From contig NWUY0300040917.1 in NCBI GenBank assembly GCA_004151065.3, positions 41,804 to 64,310 on the forward strand: a stretch of 22,507 nt of DNA, read 5' to 3'. The notes beneath the pieces are model-generated. The model was not told where the DNA came from. It did no database searches and was given only the letters and a program-made list of their open reading frames with translations. This DNA is from Larix sibirica (lineage: Eukaryota; Streptophyta; Pinopsida; Pinales; Pinaceae). The position numbers and the translations under genes are program-made. Shown here piece by piece: positions 1 to 9,041 of this stretch (positions within the stretch are counted from its first letter, which is position 1; each line of letters opens with the position of its first letter).

Positions 1-196
1 GCCATTTCAAATTTCTTTTTAAGGCTAGATTACACATGGGTTAAAAGGTCATGATGGTCACTACCGGTAAGATAAGGTCATCAACGCAAAGAACAAGGAT
101 GATGAGATGGTTTCCTACTTTCTTGGTATAGACATTACAATCAGAATGACATATAAATAATCGGTGTCAATAAGAAATCTATCAATATTGGCATAC
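1..196 (-). pseudogene. Ty1-copia reverse transcriptase fragment
   Basis: The minus strand encodes a piece of a copia-type RT. Around 45-140 it reads SDCNVYTKK, then HLIILVLCVDDLIL, then LKKKFEM, which fits the palm region of plant copia RTs. The catalytic YVDD box is CVDD here (77-88). A frameshift at about 140-150 separates this from an upstream stretch reading YANIDRFL (about 165-195). The fragment runs off the left edge and stops abruptly at 196, where a gypsy LTR begins, so the LTR appears to have landed inside the RT gene. The matching upstream half was not found right of 19687. Identification is from the motif series; the element family is not determined. Confidence 0.8.
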
Positions 197-485
197 TGTT
201 GTAATCTATGGGATTACATTAGGTTACCAATAGCATATTATAACATATAATTAAGTACAAGAACAAGTATACATAAAGGAGAAAATAGAAACAAGAGTAA
301 TGATCACACTAACAATAAGTTGTCTATTATATTATCAGGCCATAATATACAAAAGAGGGGTAAATAATCTCTATAACATCTGGCTCAACAACCTATATAT
401 ACGGATCATACAATCGGTTAAATAGTTGTAACTTCCTAACGATTTTCTAATCGACCTAACTGACTCGACTAGACATGGCCAGCCA
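197..485 (-). repeat. Ty3-gypsy LTR, truncated left copy
   Basis: Begins TGTTGTAATCTA like the LTR at 19332 and follows it in order: a stretch near cataaaggaga, a ggggtaaataatctct block matching gggggcataatcatctct, and agttgtaac before a tcgacctaac region. Similarity is patchy, so the two are the same family but old or from different insertions. The expected CCAACA end is missing: at 486 a copia-like LTR takes over. It could be the 3' LTR of the gypsy element at 12395-19687 or an independent solo copy. Flanking pentamers (catac on the left here, ataaa right of 19687) do not match, so pairing is unproven. Confidence 0.6.
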
Positions 486-726
486 TGATGAAAATAAGAC
501 TTGAATCAGTCAAAATAATCACTTAATACAATTCTGATATCAACCTTCTATAGGACAAGAATTAACAACATTTCACATGCATACGTCATCTATTGACTGT
601 AAACTGATATACAATATTAAGCACACATTTAGTAGTGAAAATAGACTGTTATAGAAAATCAGACACAGTAAATTTGGTCAATGACCTTGGAAAAACCCCT
701 TCCTTAGGGAAAACAAGTCAAGAGAA

Positions 727-732
727 TTTATT
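727..732 (-). terminator. Putative AATAAA polyadenylation signal in LTR1
   Basis: AATAAA on the minus strand, in a short conserved context (TTTATTGAG on plus) that recurs at the same relative place in LTR2 and LTR4. It lies downstream of the TATA-like box in transcription order, as a retrotransposon R region requires. Function is inferred. Confidence 0.4.
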
Positions 733-1004
733 GAGCATTAAAGGAGATATTACAGAGATTTATAGTAGTGTACTTGTAGCAATGAAATCACAAGAAAAAA
801 TTATAATTCCAAATTAGCACTTCACCTCGATTTCTGTGCATTGTAAGTACAAAAATAACAGTAGTCACTCCCCCTTGAAAAATGTGCCAACATACCTTGC
901 TTTCAATGCTGGAGACTACTATACAATATGGCTGCAGAAATATGCCACGAAATGCATGCATACTCTTTCTCTCTCCTGTAATACAACCTCTTCAATTCTG
1001 CCAC

Positions 1005-1215
1005 TTTTCCTTGGGAACTGTTCCTCCCACTCCTTGGGAAGCATTCCACCCCACTAGTCTAGAGAAATGCACCCTTTGTCAATAGGACTAAAAAAATTGA
1101 CTATTGTGCAAACCTTGGAGTGCATGCCTACTCTTCCTTCCTTGGGATGCATGTTTCCCTACTGCTAGAATGCGTTCCCTCCTCCTTGGAACTCATGCCC
1201 TTCCACTTGGATTCC
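1005..1215 (-). repeat. Degenerate leader repeats in LTR1
   Basis: A loose array of the theme CCTTGGGA(A/T)GCATGCCC on the plus strand: visible at 1009, 1032, 1113, 1140, 1183 and 1207, with uneven spacing. Similar motifs fill the equivalent part of LTR2 (about 4135-4230) and LTR3 (about 8710-8810). They lie downstream of the TATA-like box, so they would be transcribed. Confidence 0.5.
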
Positions 1216-1358
1216 CTATCTCTCTCCCTTTCTCAGCTCAACTCTTCACATTCTCTTGAAAACTATGCTACTCACCCTTCTCACCAAGCTCCTCCCTTGG
1301 AAATCGAGCCACTCCAAAATGCTCTCTTGAAATGTGTGCAAATGAGTCTCATGAAATA

Positions 1359-1369
1359 CTTTTATTATT
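1359..1369 (-). promoter_or_regulatory. TATA-like box of LTR1
   Basis: Minus strand AATAATAAAAG. The same box stands at 4375-4385, as TATAAAAG at 8965-8972, and degraded at 11916-11924. In each LTR it is followed by a conserved ATGAGAC context. This is the best candidate for the core promoter driving minus-strand transcription. Confidence 0.5.
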
Positions 1370-1416
1370 CTCATTAGGGTAATTGCTTGTCTTTTCATCT
1401 TCGATGGCTAAGATTA

Positions 1417-1435
1417 GATCTTGGCCCACAAGATC
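1417..1435. promoter_or_regulatory. Conserved palindrome upstream of the LTR1 TATA box
   Basis: GATCTTGGCCCACAAGATC: two 7-bp arms around a short centre, about 48 bp upstream of the TATA-like box. Equivalent palindromes occur in LTR2 and LTR3 at nearly the same distance. It could be a binding site for a dimeric factor; function is inferred. Confidence 0.4.
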
Positions 1436-1745
1436 AATGAATGAGATTTAATCTCAAGTTCACTTAAATCTTTTAAGTGAAACTATATAAAATCAAATTA
1501 CATTTGAAAAGTAATTTTCACCTTAAATTAATAAAAAGTTCACTTTATATAATGAAGTCAATTTATAAAGTATAACTCACTTTAATAAAGTACATCTCAC
1601 TTTAAAAATATAAAGTCACATCATAAAGTACTTTACAATTTTTTTTTATAAAGTCACTTTATTTCATTAATGAGATCCCCTTGTTTTGGGACCCTTGCAC
1701 CTAGGCCCTTGATGCAGGAGGACCTCCTAGGTACAAAAACTAACA

Positions 1746-1754
1746 CTCCCTCTT
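1746..1754 (-). other. Polypurine tract of copy A
   Basis: Minus strand AAGAGGGAG directly abuts the TGTTAG start of the 3' LTR. This is the expected place for the plus-strand primer and fixes the LTR boundary at 1745/1746. Confidence 0.7.
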
Positions 1755-3283
1755 AGCGAGGGAGGTACTACTGGAATCTCCTCCACTTGGATCCATCTCC
1801 AACCTCCTCTCTCCAACTGTTGAAGCTGCTCCCTTTGAAACTAAAGGTCTCTTAGCTAGTTGTTCTTGATCATGCGTTGAAGTCCTGTGCCAGACAACAC
1901 TAAACTGATATTTCTCCCAACTCTCATTCTCAACTTCAAGAGTCATTTTGTACCAACTCAAGTCTCCTCACTGAGATGGAAGAAGCCTCTCCACCATCTA
2001 TCTCCAATACTGCCACTAAGTCCAAAATACCTCTAGACTCATCATTAATAGGATGACCCAACACCTAGTATGTCCTTTCGTCCCTGATGCCTAGCACTCT
2101 TGTTGTATCCACGCTCTCACCCATCGAACATAAAATAACTTGTCCATTGCAAACCAGGACTTCATATCCATCATCCTCTAAAGCTAAGAATGAGAGCAAG
2201 TTCTTTCTCAAATTAGGTAAAAACAACACTCCACCAACCTACAGATAACCCCCAGAATCAATCTGGAATATGACACATCCAAATCCTCTATTGCATGGGT
2301 GAGTTCAAACCCATCTTCTGCAAGTATAAATCTATCAATTTATGTCAACTGCAGGAACATAGCTCGTGTTCATGTCATGTGGCATGTTGCTCCACTGTCC
2401 AGATATCATGCTTAGTGTCTGCACTCTCTACCACGATGCTTCATGGAAGAGATGAGACCAATGAGAATTCCTTCTCAAAATTCTTGGCGTACTCTTCCAT
2501 TTCTACTGAAATGACACCCTCTGTCTCTTGTTTCTTCTTACCCTTCTTTTTACTTGGACACTAGGTTGCATAGTGGCATACTTCTGACAAGCAAAGCATC
2601 TCACCTTGCTCATGTATTTCTCTGATGAGGTTCCACTGATTGAGCCCTTCTTCTTCTTTCCCTTTGTTGGAAGGGCCACATCTTGCTCATCAGTACCATG
2701 CTCTATCTTCTCTGAGACCCCTCTCAGATCTCCTCCTGTGTGAAGTCATCCCATAATATTTCCCAAGAGGGAACATTCTCCCTTCCAACCACACATTTCA
2801 TAAACACATCCCAATCCTTAGTGAATCCCTTCAGGGCATCTACACCAACTCGGAATCAAGAATTATCTCACCAAATGAGCTTTGCTCATCCTTCACTTGT
2901 CTAATCCTAGTGAGATATGAGGCTACATTCTCACCGTTTTCCATCTTCGTGCTATGAAGCTTATCTTTCAAAGCCATATTGTGGTTCTCATTCTTATTTT
3001 CATACAAACTCTTCAAAGCGTCCCACATTTCCTTGGTTGTTTTTTTCTTAGCCAGATGAGGGATAAGGTGATCCTTTACTCCATCTAGAAGTATTCTCTA
3101 AGTTCCTGCCTCTTTCACCTCATGTATGTCAAGGGAAAAGAGATCTGTTGATGATGGTGGTACTACCGTGGTACTGACAAACTGCCATATCTTGTTCTCC
3201 TTGAGAACATCACTCATCTGGGTTTTCCATTGCAAGTAGTTGGAAATACCCTCCAACCGATCTTCATACTAGATACTGGTCAT
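1746..3283 (-). pseudogene. Gag-protease remnant of copy A
   Basis: The frame starts at about 3283 (MTSI, a stop, then YEDRLEGISNYLQWK), as in plant copia Gag. Central Gag follows: MWDALKSLYENKN, then NVASYLTRIRQVKDE (about 2840-3030). The zinc knuckle (about 2540-2610) opens CFACQKY, but one base is missing near 2575 compared with copy B, which breaks the frame. The protease site YLDSGATCHM is kept, with DSG at 2391-2399. After the usual post-protease segment ending near LGHPI (about 2050), a tail of about 100 codons runs to SSTSLAKREC and a stop formed by the first bases of LTR1. Integrase, RT and RNase H are absent. Several stops and frameshifts make it non-functional. Its Gag differs clearly from that of B and C, so A is a separate subfamily. 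Confidence 0.8.
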
Positions 3284-3430
3284 ATTCCCCTTCTTCTGCT
3301 CTTTTTCTAATCACAAGACCAAGCAAACTCTTCCAATAGTGCCAAAAATCAACACACAACTGTATTAACCAACAATACTCTTGCATACACAACTGCACCA
3401 AAAATGCCCACTGTCAAACTTAGAGCCCTA

Positions 3431-3442
3431 GCTCTGATACCA
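3431..3442 (-). other. Primer binding site of copy A
   Basis: Minus strand TGGTATCAGAGC, complementary to the 3' end of plant initiator tRNA-Met, immediately next to the LTR2 boundary (…AACA). It proves the minus-strand orientation of the element. Confidence 0.9.
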
Positions 3443-3719
3443 TGTTAAAAATTCTCAAAATATGTGCACAAAGTTCACTAGTAGATTTTGTCAAACACTT
3501 ATCTAACCTATGATATCAATCTTATATTGGAAGAAAACACTAATACATTTCTCATGCATTAATTACTCATGTACTGTAAGCTGATATACACTAACTAAGC
3601 ACATTTTACAGCAGAAACAAGTACATAACAACAGACTGTCATAAATGTTTAGACACAATAATTTGGTCAACATACCATTGAAAAACCTCCTAAGGAGACA
3701 AGCAGTCATAAGATAATTC

Positions 3720-3725
3720 TTTATT
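3720..3725 (-). terminator. Putative AATAAA polyadenylation signal in LTR2
   Basis: Minus-strand AATAAA in the same TTTATTGAGC context as LTR1. Functional role inferred from position downstream of the TATA-like box. Confidence 0.4.
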
Positions 3726-4374
3726 GAGCTTCAAGAGAGAAATTTCTGAGAGTACAAGAGTATTGAATTACAACATTAACTATTAGAAAATAACCTTAGT
3801 TTTTGTGCCCTTCCTCAACCTCGAAATGCATGTTAGAATATACAGTCTGTCATAGGAATTATGCCTTGACCTCACTGTTCAAATATCACAGGAACCATTA
3901 AATCCCTCGGTTTGAGTGCACGAACCCTCTTCACTTCTATACCAATAGATAGGTTGCTACATGCTTTAGAAAATTTGCTAACAACAACAAATCACTTGCT
4001 ATACGGTCCTCTCCTCCTCCATTGTACGACCCTTTGTTCAATGATGTATTTTACTGAAACTTTGTGCCACTTTTCAGCCTCGAAATGTATGCCTAAACAT
4101 TGCTATATGGACTACACATGATTTTCGTACCTCTTTTGGAAATGCGTGCTCACTAACTGTCTTTGTTGGTGCACCCCTCCTCTTCTAGAAAATCATGCCC
4201 TCCCTAGAAATTCATGCCCTCACCTTGGGATGCCCTTCTCTCTCCTTCTCTGGCTCAATATCTTTCTTTCTCTTGCATATGTGCTTCTCACACCTCACCA
4301 AGCTCCTCTCGTGGAGTTCAAGCCACTTCGAAAATGATCTCTTTGGAATGTGTGCCAATGGTCTCATGAAGCCT

Positions 4375-4385
4375 CTTTTATTATT
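4375..4385 (-). promoter_or_regulatory. TATA-like box of LTR2
   Basis: Minus strand AATAATAAAAG followed by GGCTTCATGAGACC, nearly the same as in LTR1. Candidate core promoter of copy A. Confidence 0.5.
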
Positions 4386-4431
4386 CATTTAGGGTAACTG
4401 CCTTGACTTTTCTCTTCTACGACCAAGATTT

Positions 4432-4450
4432 GATCTTGTTCGACAAGATC
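4432..4450. promoter_or_regulatory. Conserved palindrome upstream of the LTR2 TATA box
   Basis: GATCTTGTTCGACAAGATC: perfect 8-bp arms around a TCG centre. The centre differs from LTR1 and LTR3 while the arms stay paired. It ends two bases before the N. Confidence 0.45.
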
Positions 4451-4452
4451 AA

Positions 4453-4453
4453 N
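4453..4453. other. Single N: collapsed assembly join
   Basis: Left of the N the sequence matches LTR1 up to about 1437; right of it, it matches copy A from about 1759. About 321 bp are therefore skipped at one ambiguous base, beside a palindrome and in repetitive U3 DNA. An assembly join is more likely than a true one-base unknown. Confidence 0.75.
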
Positions 4454-5980
4454 AGGGAGGTACTACTGGAATCTCCTCCACTTGGATGTGCCTCCAACCT
4501 CCTCTCTCCAATAACTGAATCTGCTCCCTCTGAAACTGAAGGTCCTCAACCACTTTCCCTGGATAATGTGCTGGAGATCTGTGCTAGACCACTCTAAATT
4601 GAGAGCTTTGCTCACTCTCCCGATTTCCCTCAAGATTAATCTGATACCATTTGAGTCTCCTCTTAGAGATGGAAGAATCATCTCCAATGGTTGCTACCAC
4701 TGCTGCCATTGAGTCTGACCTCCCACCAGACTCACCATCCAGAGGTCGTCTCCTCAACATGTATGAATTTCCCTCCCAAGTGCCAAGCACTCGTGTTGCA
4801 TCTACACTCTCACCCAACAAATAAATAATCACCTGTCCTAGGAAATGAAGAACCACATATATGTCATCTTCTAGAGAAGACACTAAGAGTAAATTATTTC
4901 TTAGCTCTAGAACATATAGCACTCTGCCAACCCCTAGATAACCTCTAGACTCAAGTTGGAATCAAACACTTCCAACTTCTTCTACTGCATGGGCGACGCC
5001 AAACCCATATTCCACGAGTATAACTCTATCTATATCTATCAACTCTGGGAACATATCCCTTGTTCCTGGTATATGGTGTGCTACCCCATCATCTACGTAC
5101 CGCACTCCAGTATCCGAACACTCAGCTACATAGCTACCTAAAAGAATTGAGACAAGCAAAAAATCCTTCTTAGATTTCTTTGCATACTCTTCCACTTCTG
5201 CTGAAGTGGCAACCTCGGTCTCTTCTTTATTCTTATTTGGACACTGGCCTGCATAGTGGCCATAACTATGACATGCAAAGCATCTCACTTTTCTCATGTC
5301 CTTCTCAGACATGGCTCCACTGCTTGAGCCCTTCTTCTTCTTTCCCTTTGCTGAAAGGAATACATTCTCCTCATCATCACCTTTCTGCTGGCCTGTATGA
5401 GTGGATCTAGATCTCAGATCCTCATGTACAAAGTCATCCCAAAGTCTGGTCCATGTCGACATGTTCTATCTGGAAACAAATGCACATACAAAGCCCTTCC
5501 ATGGTTGTGAGAATCCATTCATAACTGTTCTGACCAACTCTGCTTCTCCCACTATCTTTCCAATAGTCCCCAAATCATCATGTACCTGTGAAATCCGGGT
5601 CAGGTATGATGCAACATTGTCGGTCTTGGTCATTTTAGTATCTCTCAGCTTCTTTCTCAAAACCATTTTCTGGTTTTGATTGTCACTCTGAAACAACGAA
5701 ATCAGGGTAGCCGACATCTTATAGGCATTCATTTTCTCGGTCACATGAGGCATGATGTGGTCTTTCACTGCATCAAGATGAATACACTTTTTATTCACAT
5801 TCTTCCTCTGATATTCATCCAAGAGAATAGGATAAGTGGAATTGTGACTACCTCCTTGGTTACCTCCCATATCCCAAGTTCGTCCAACAACAATGCGACC
5901 CTCTCCTTTCATGGAATGAAATTCTCTACACCCACAAGTTTGTCCTCATATTGCAAGCCAAGAGTCAAATACATACTCAT
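4454..5980 (-). pseudogene. Gag-protease remnant of copy B
   Basis: Best preserved of the three copies. From about 5890 to 4584 one frame holds throughout, interrupted by stops at 5466 and 4962. The likely start is the ATG at 5980 (MSMYLTLGLQYEDKL), followed by VENFIP and KERVALLLDELG; a frameshift near 5820 joins this to LDEYQRKN. Then come HIMPHVTEKMNAYKM, NVASYLTRISQVHDD and STWTRLWDDF. The CCHC knuckle CFACHSYGHYAGQC (5241-5282) is intact. The protease site reads YVDDGVAHH, so DSG has become DDG. After LYVLELRNNLLLVS and ATRVLGTWEGN the copia frame gives way to the shared tail (from about 4750): DDSSISKRRLKWYQ, then SQFRVV and a stop. It is truncated at the N and has no PBS or right LTR because of the NN gap. 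Confidence 0.85.
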
Positions 5981-6099
5981 AGAAGAAAACTCAACAAAAT
6001 AAAGTCTCAACAAATCACTTGTCATTCATTGTGTCCGAAATCACTAATAAACTGTACAAATCAACAATACACATGCATACATAGCTCCCACAAACTTCC

Positions 6100-6101
6100 N
6101 N
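6100..6101. other. NN assembly gap
   Basis: Left of the gap, the copy B leader is still alignable with copy C up to about 60 bp before the PBS (cacatgcatacatagctcccacaaac against cttgcatacacagctgccacaaac, shown in part). Right of it the sequence is unrelated. The PBS and 5' LTR of copy B are missing, so the gap size is unknown. Confidence 0.8.
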
Positions 6102-6115
6102 TCCATAATCTCATG

Positions 6116-6212
6116 GCATCATCAATTATTTCATCATCATCAAATAATCATTTCATAAATTTATAGCAATATAAGCATATCATCATCATCAAATCATCAT
6201 CTCATAATTTCA
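6116..6212. repeat. ATC/CAT-rich low-complexity stretch
   Basis: Repeated catcatcatcaaat-type words with imperfect spacing. It starts just after the NN gap, so repeat collapse may have contributed to that gap. Confidence 0.6.
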
Positions 6213-6404
6213 ACATATAACTTTAAAACATCCTACTTATTAATCAAAGCATTCATTTCCACACATGGCCATGTCATTCGTCATAAAATATCCTAAAGAT
6301 AACAAATCATAATAATCCAAGTCTTAAATGTAGATAGAAGTGGGTTATACGAAACTAAATGCCCATAAATAGTAGTCATGATAATAATCAAAGTGTAAGT
6401 AAAA

Positions 6405-6595
6405 GTGAGGAACTACATACACCCCCTCTTCAGGAAACTTCATATCAAAGTTCTAGGATAGATAATGAACTACTGGGACATAAGTATTTTCATATATAAG
6501 TGAAGATAAAATACCATAACAATGTATATGATCCTAGATGTAATGGGAATTACATACTCTCCCCCTTCATATAACTTCATCCTGAAGTCGATATT
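6405..6595 (-). repeat. Twin polypurine-tract-like motifs
   Basis: Two related blocks 137 bp apart. On the minus strand each reads an ATGAAGTT-containing word, then GAAGAGGGGG or GAAGGGGGAGAG, then TGTATGTAGTTCC or TATGTAATTCCC. Purine-rich tracts followed by TGTA-like starts are typical where an LTR begins, so one or both may mark the 3' LTR start of an undetected element. Confidence 0.4.
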
Positions 6596-7064
6596 CAAAC
6601 TATCATATATGAATCACTAAATGCTAGTTTATAAATCCCACAAGGACATTAACCATCATTCCTTATCATAGATCCATATCATCTAATGAGTTCGTTCAAT
6701 TACTTTGGCTATCCCTAAGTGGGGCACTAATCATTTATCGTATATTGCAATACCATCAATCCTCATAATTAACTTACTAGTTCTCAATACTTATAATGAG
6801 ATTCCACGATCTTGCTCACAATGTGATGTAAAGGTTATGTTGATTTTCAACATTGATATGGTTCCAAAGTGTTGGGACATAGCGACTGAAACAAAAATAT
6901 TAAGTTTTATCACCTAGTCATTATGTCAGCACCATCATGTCCAGTTTGAAGATTCGATCATGTGCATATCATGTTTCCCCACATTTGTTTATGAATTTTC
7001 CCTTAAGTAGGTCCACCAAGTTACATTTTCACTATTACCATGTCATGGTCGAGTCAAGTCTATA

Positions 7065-7068
<4 letters not shown>

Positions 7069-7106
<38 letters not shown>

Positions 7107-7107
7107 C
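7069..7107. repeat. (CT)n microsatellite followed by a T run
   Basis: About 16 CT units followed by seven T. A simple sequence repeat. Confidence 0.95.
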
Positions 7108-8964
7108 AATGCCATCATCATGGTGCAAAATTAGTGTCATTTTGTTCTACATATAATCACACTATTCATCTCCATATTTCATTCGATGAGAACCGTCAAT
7201 GTTCGACAATTTTGGCACTTGGTGGAAGTTTTAGCATGTGTCATTTTATATTTGCCCAATTATACATGCCCATTGTCAACTCACCGAGTGATTATCATGT
7301 CCTACAACACTCTATATATTTTGATCATTCTCTAAGGTCTCCTTATGTCCCTAACTTCAAAAACTTCATCTCTTCTATGTTAGCTATAAATTCTATAATT
7401 AGAATTGATTATTACCCATTCTATTACAATATTTTTAGTATTTAGAGTGACCTATGTATATGTCATCCAATTCTTGCAATTTTGGTCCTTCCCTAGCCCT
7501 TATGTCTATCTAAGGATACATAATATATTTTAGTTTGTTCATATGTACTAAAATATAATGTTTGTTATGGTTCCTTTCCAAAGTATTGATATCTAATTAA
7601 AAGAAATAATCTCCAACACAGGAGTTGAGAATGTTGAGGCTAAAAGTAATATGGTTTTCAGCCAATGTTAAAGAGATAAAAGAATACTTGAACAGAGAAT
7701 GGTTTCCATCATAGGTTTAGGAATTCAAATATTCCACAATGATCGGTCAACAAGGGGAAAGTGGTGACCATATTCATCCTATTTCAATATCCTATCTTCT
7801 TAAAGAGACATACACCAAGTCCATGAGCCTCTTAGTTTGTATTAACAACTTGACTTCTTGAAGGCATCCAAAGTTGCAATCTTTGTTCCCAAAGTGATAT
7901 TGACTATTCTCTTAACTCTAAAGAGATGTTCTATATAGTACTTCCATGAGTAATAAGCAGTATTGATTAAGCATATTACATTTATATTAGAAATACATTA
8001 GATGGCTAAGAAAATAGGGATTGATAATACACTAATTAGCTTCAACCACATCTTAGGCACACTGTTTCAACTCTATTTAAATGTTCCTAGCTCATATAGG
8101 ATGGAACACCCACTTTTTATAGTGGAAATGTGCAACGTGAATCCTTAACATAGCTACCAGGACCCTGAAACAAGACCAAAGCACTTATAGTTGCAAGGAG
8201 GACATGAACTCATATAAGTTGGACGATTTATCCTTCTTTTACCAATTATTACCAACTTATATAAACCATGTAATTCTTAATCTGAATTTTTTTTGTCATA
8301 AATAACCATTAATCCCTATATCCACTAAGCATCAAACCTTCATTGTTGAAAATCAGACAAATTATGTCAAACAGCCAACAAACATAGCTAATCAAATTGA
8401 CCAACACTTAACAGAACTCAGAATGCTATTGTAGGTAAGCTTCAATAGTAACACATTCTTCCCAAACATACATCCTTGAAAACAGTGCGATAAAAAGCAT
8501 GCACTTTACAACAATTAATACAAAGAAAATAAAACCTTGGAATACGTGCAGACAAAAGGAAAAAACCAATATAAAGTCACCTAAAATTTTTTTCCCACTT
8601 GGCTATCTCTATTTATATGCAAACTATTAGGTGTACAGCTTGTCTTCTCTTCTATACAAACCCTCCATTTCTACTATATGGAAGGGTCACTTTTATGAAG
8701 CAAAACTATCTTGGAAAACATGCCCTTCACCTTGGGAAATGTGCTCCTCTTCCTTATTCTTATTTGTGTCCGTCTCTCCTAGGAGTGTGTCTCTCAAATT
8801 GGGAAATGCACCCTCTCATTCCATCCTCCTTTCACTTCCTCTTCTCAAGTCCTCCTCTCTCCTCTCGAAATTCAAGCCACTATCTCTTGCTCCTATTGCT
8901 CTCTTAAAATTCGTGCCCCTCCACTTCCTCACTTTGGAATGAATCAAATGGTCTCATAAATGTG

Positions 8965-8972
8965 CTTTTATA
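8965..8972 (-). promoter_or_regulatory. TATA box of LTR3
   Basis: Minus strand TATAAAAG, the best match to a TATA box among the four LTRs, followed by CACATTTATGAGACC. It defines the U3/R border of this family. Confidence 0.55.
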
Positions 8973-9022
8973 TTTCACATTAGGGTAACTACTTGTCTTT
9001 TCTGCTTCTATGGCTAAGATTA

Positions 9023-9041
9023 GATCTTGTCCCACAAGATC
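9023..9041. promoter_or_regulatory. Conserved palindrome upstream of the LTR3 TATA box
   Basis: GATCTTGTCCCACAAGATC: 8-bp arms around CCC, about 51 bp upstream of TATAAAAG. The matching site in LTR4 (about 11976-11992) has lost its symmetry. Confidence 0.45.

Larger units (their letters stand above)
486..1745 (-). repeat. Copia-like LTR1 (3' LTR of copy A)
   Basis: Runs from TGATGAAAAT to ACTAACA and is about 1260 bp. The right boundary is set by the adjoining polypurine tract; the left by alignment with the start of LTR3 (TGTTGAAAAT). Read on the minus strand it holds an AT-rich U3 with many ACTTTAT/AAAGT repeats (about 1480-1660), a palindrome (1417-1435), a TATA-like box (1359-1369), a leader full of CCTTGGGATGCATG-like motifs (about 1005-1215), and a putative polyadenylation signal (727-732). 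It is clearly related to LTR2 but well diverged, so the insertion is old. Plus-strand open frames within it are spurious. Confidence 0.8.
486..4452 (-). mobile_element. Non-autonomous copia-like retrotransposon, copy A
   Basis: Read on the minus strand: 5' LTR (LTR2, 3443-4452, truncated by the N at 4453), PBS TGGTATCAGAGC (3431-3442), Gag-protease frame (about 3283-1746), polypurine tract (1746-1754), 3' LTR (LTR1, 486-1745). The internal region is only about 1.7 kb, and no integrase, RT or RNase H is present. The PBS matches the 3' end of initiator tRNA-Met, the usual primer of plant copia elements. The left flank is gypsy LTR DNA, so this element inserted later than that LTR. A target-site duplication cannot be tested because the right end is lost. 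Confidence 0.8.
3443..4452 (-). repeat. Copia-like LTR2, shared by copies A and B, truncated
   Basis: Starts TGTTAAAAATTC next to the PBS and acts as the 5' LTR of A and the 3' LTR of B. It contains the AATAAA signal (3720-3725), leader motifs, TATA-like box (4375-4385) and palindrome (4432-4450). It breaks off two bases after the palindrome at the N (4453). By comparison with copy A, about 321 bp are absent: most of U3, the LTR end and the B polypurine tract. Confidence 0.8.
6102..8343. other. Unassigned AT-rich spacer
   Basis: About 2.2 kb without a recognisable gene on either strand. It contains an ATC-rich stretch (6116-6212), two polypurine-tract-like motifs (6419-6431 and 6556-6568) suggesting the 3' end of another minus-strand LTR element, and a (CT)n tract (7069-7107). 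The open frame of 103 codons at 7134-7445 matches nothing I know and has no support. It may be an old retroelement tail or plain intergenic DNA. Confidence 0.4.

Noticed and set aside
1500-1660. Direct AAAGT repeats as a CRISPR-like or satellite array
   Set aside because: Words are short, irregular and inside an LTR U3; no repeat-spacer periodicity.
7134-7445. 103-codon plus-strand open frame in the spacer
   Set aside because: Low-complexity, no recognisable motif, no promoter or splice context; chance is sufficient.
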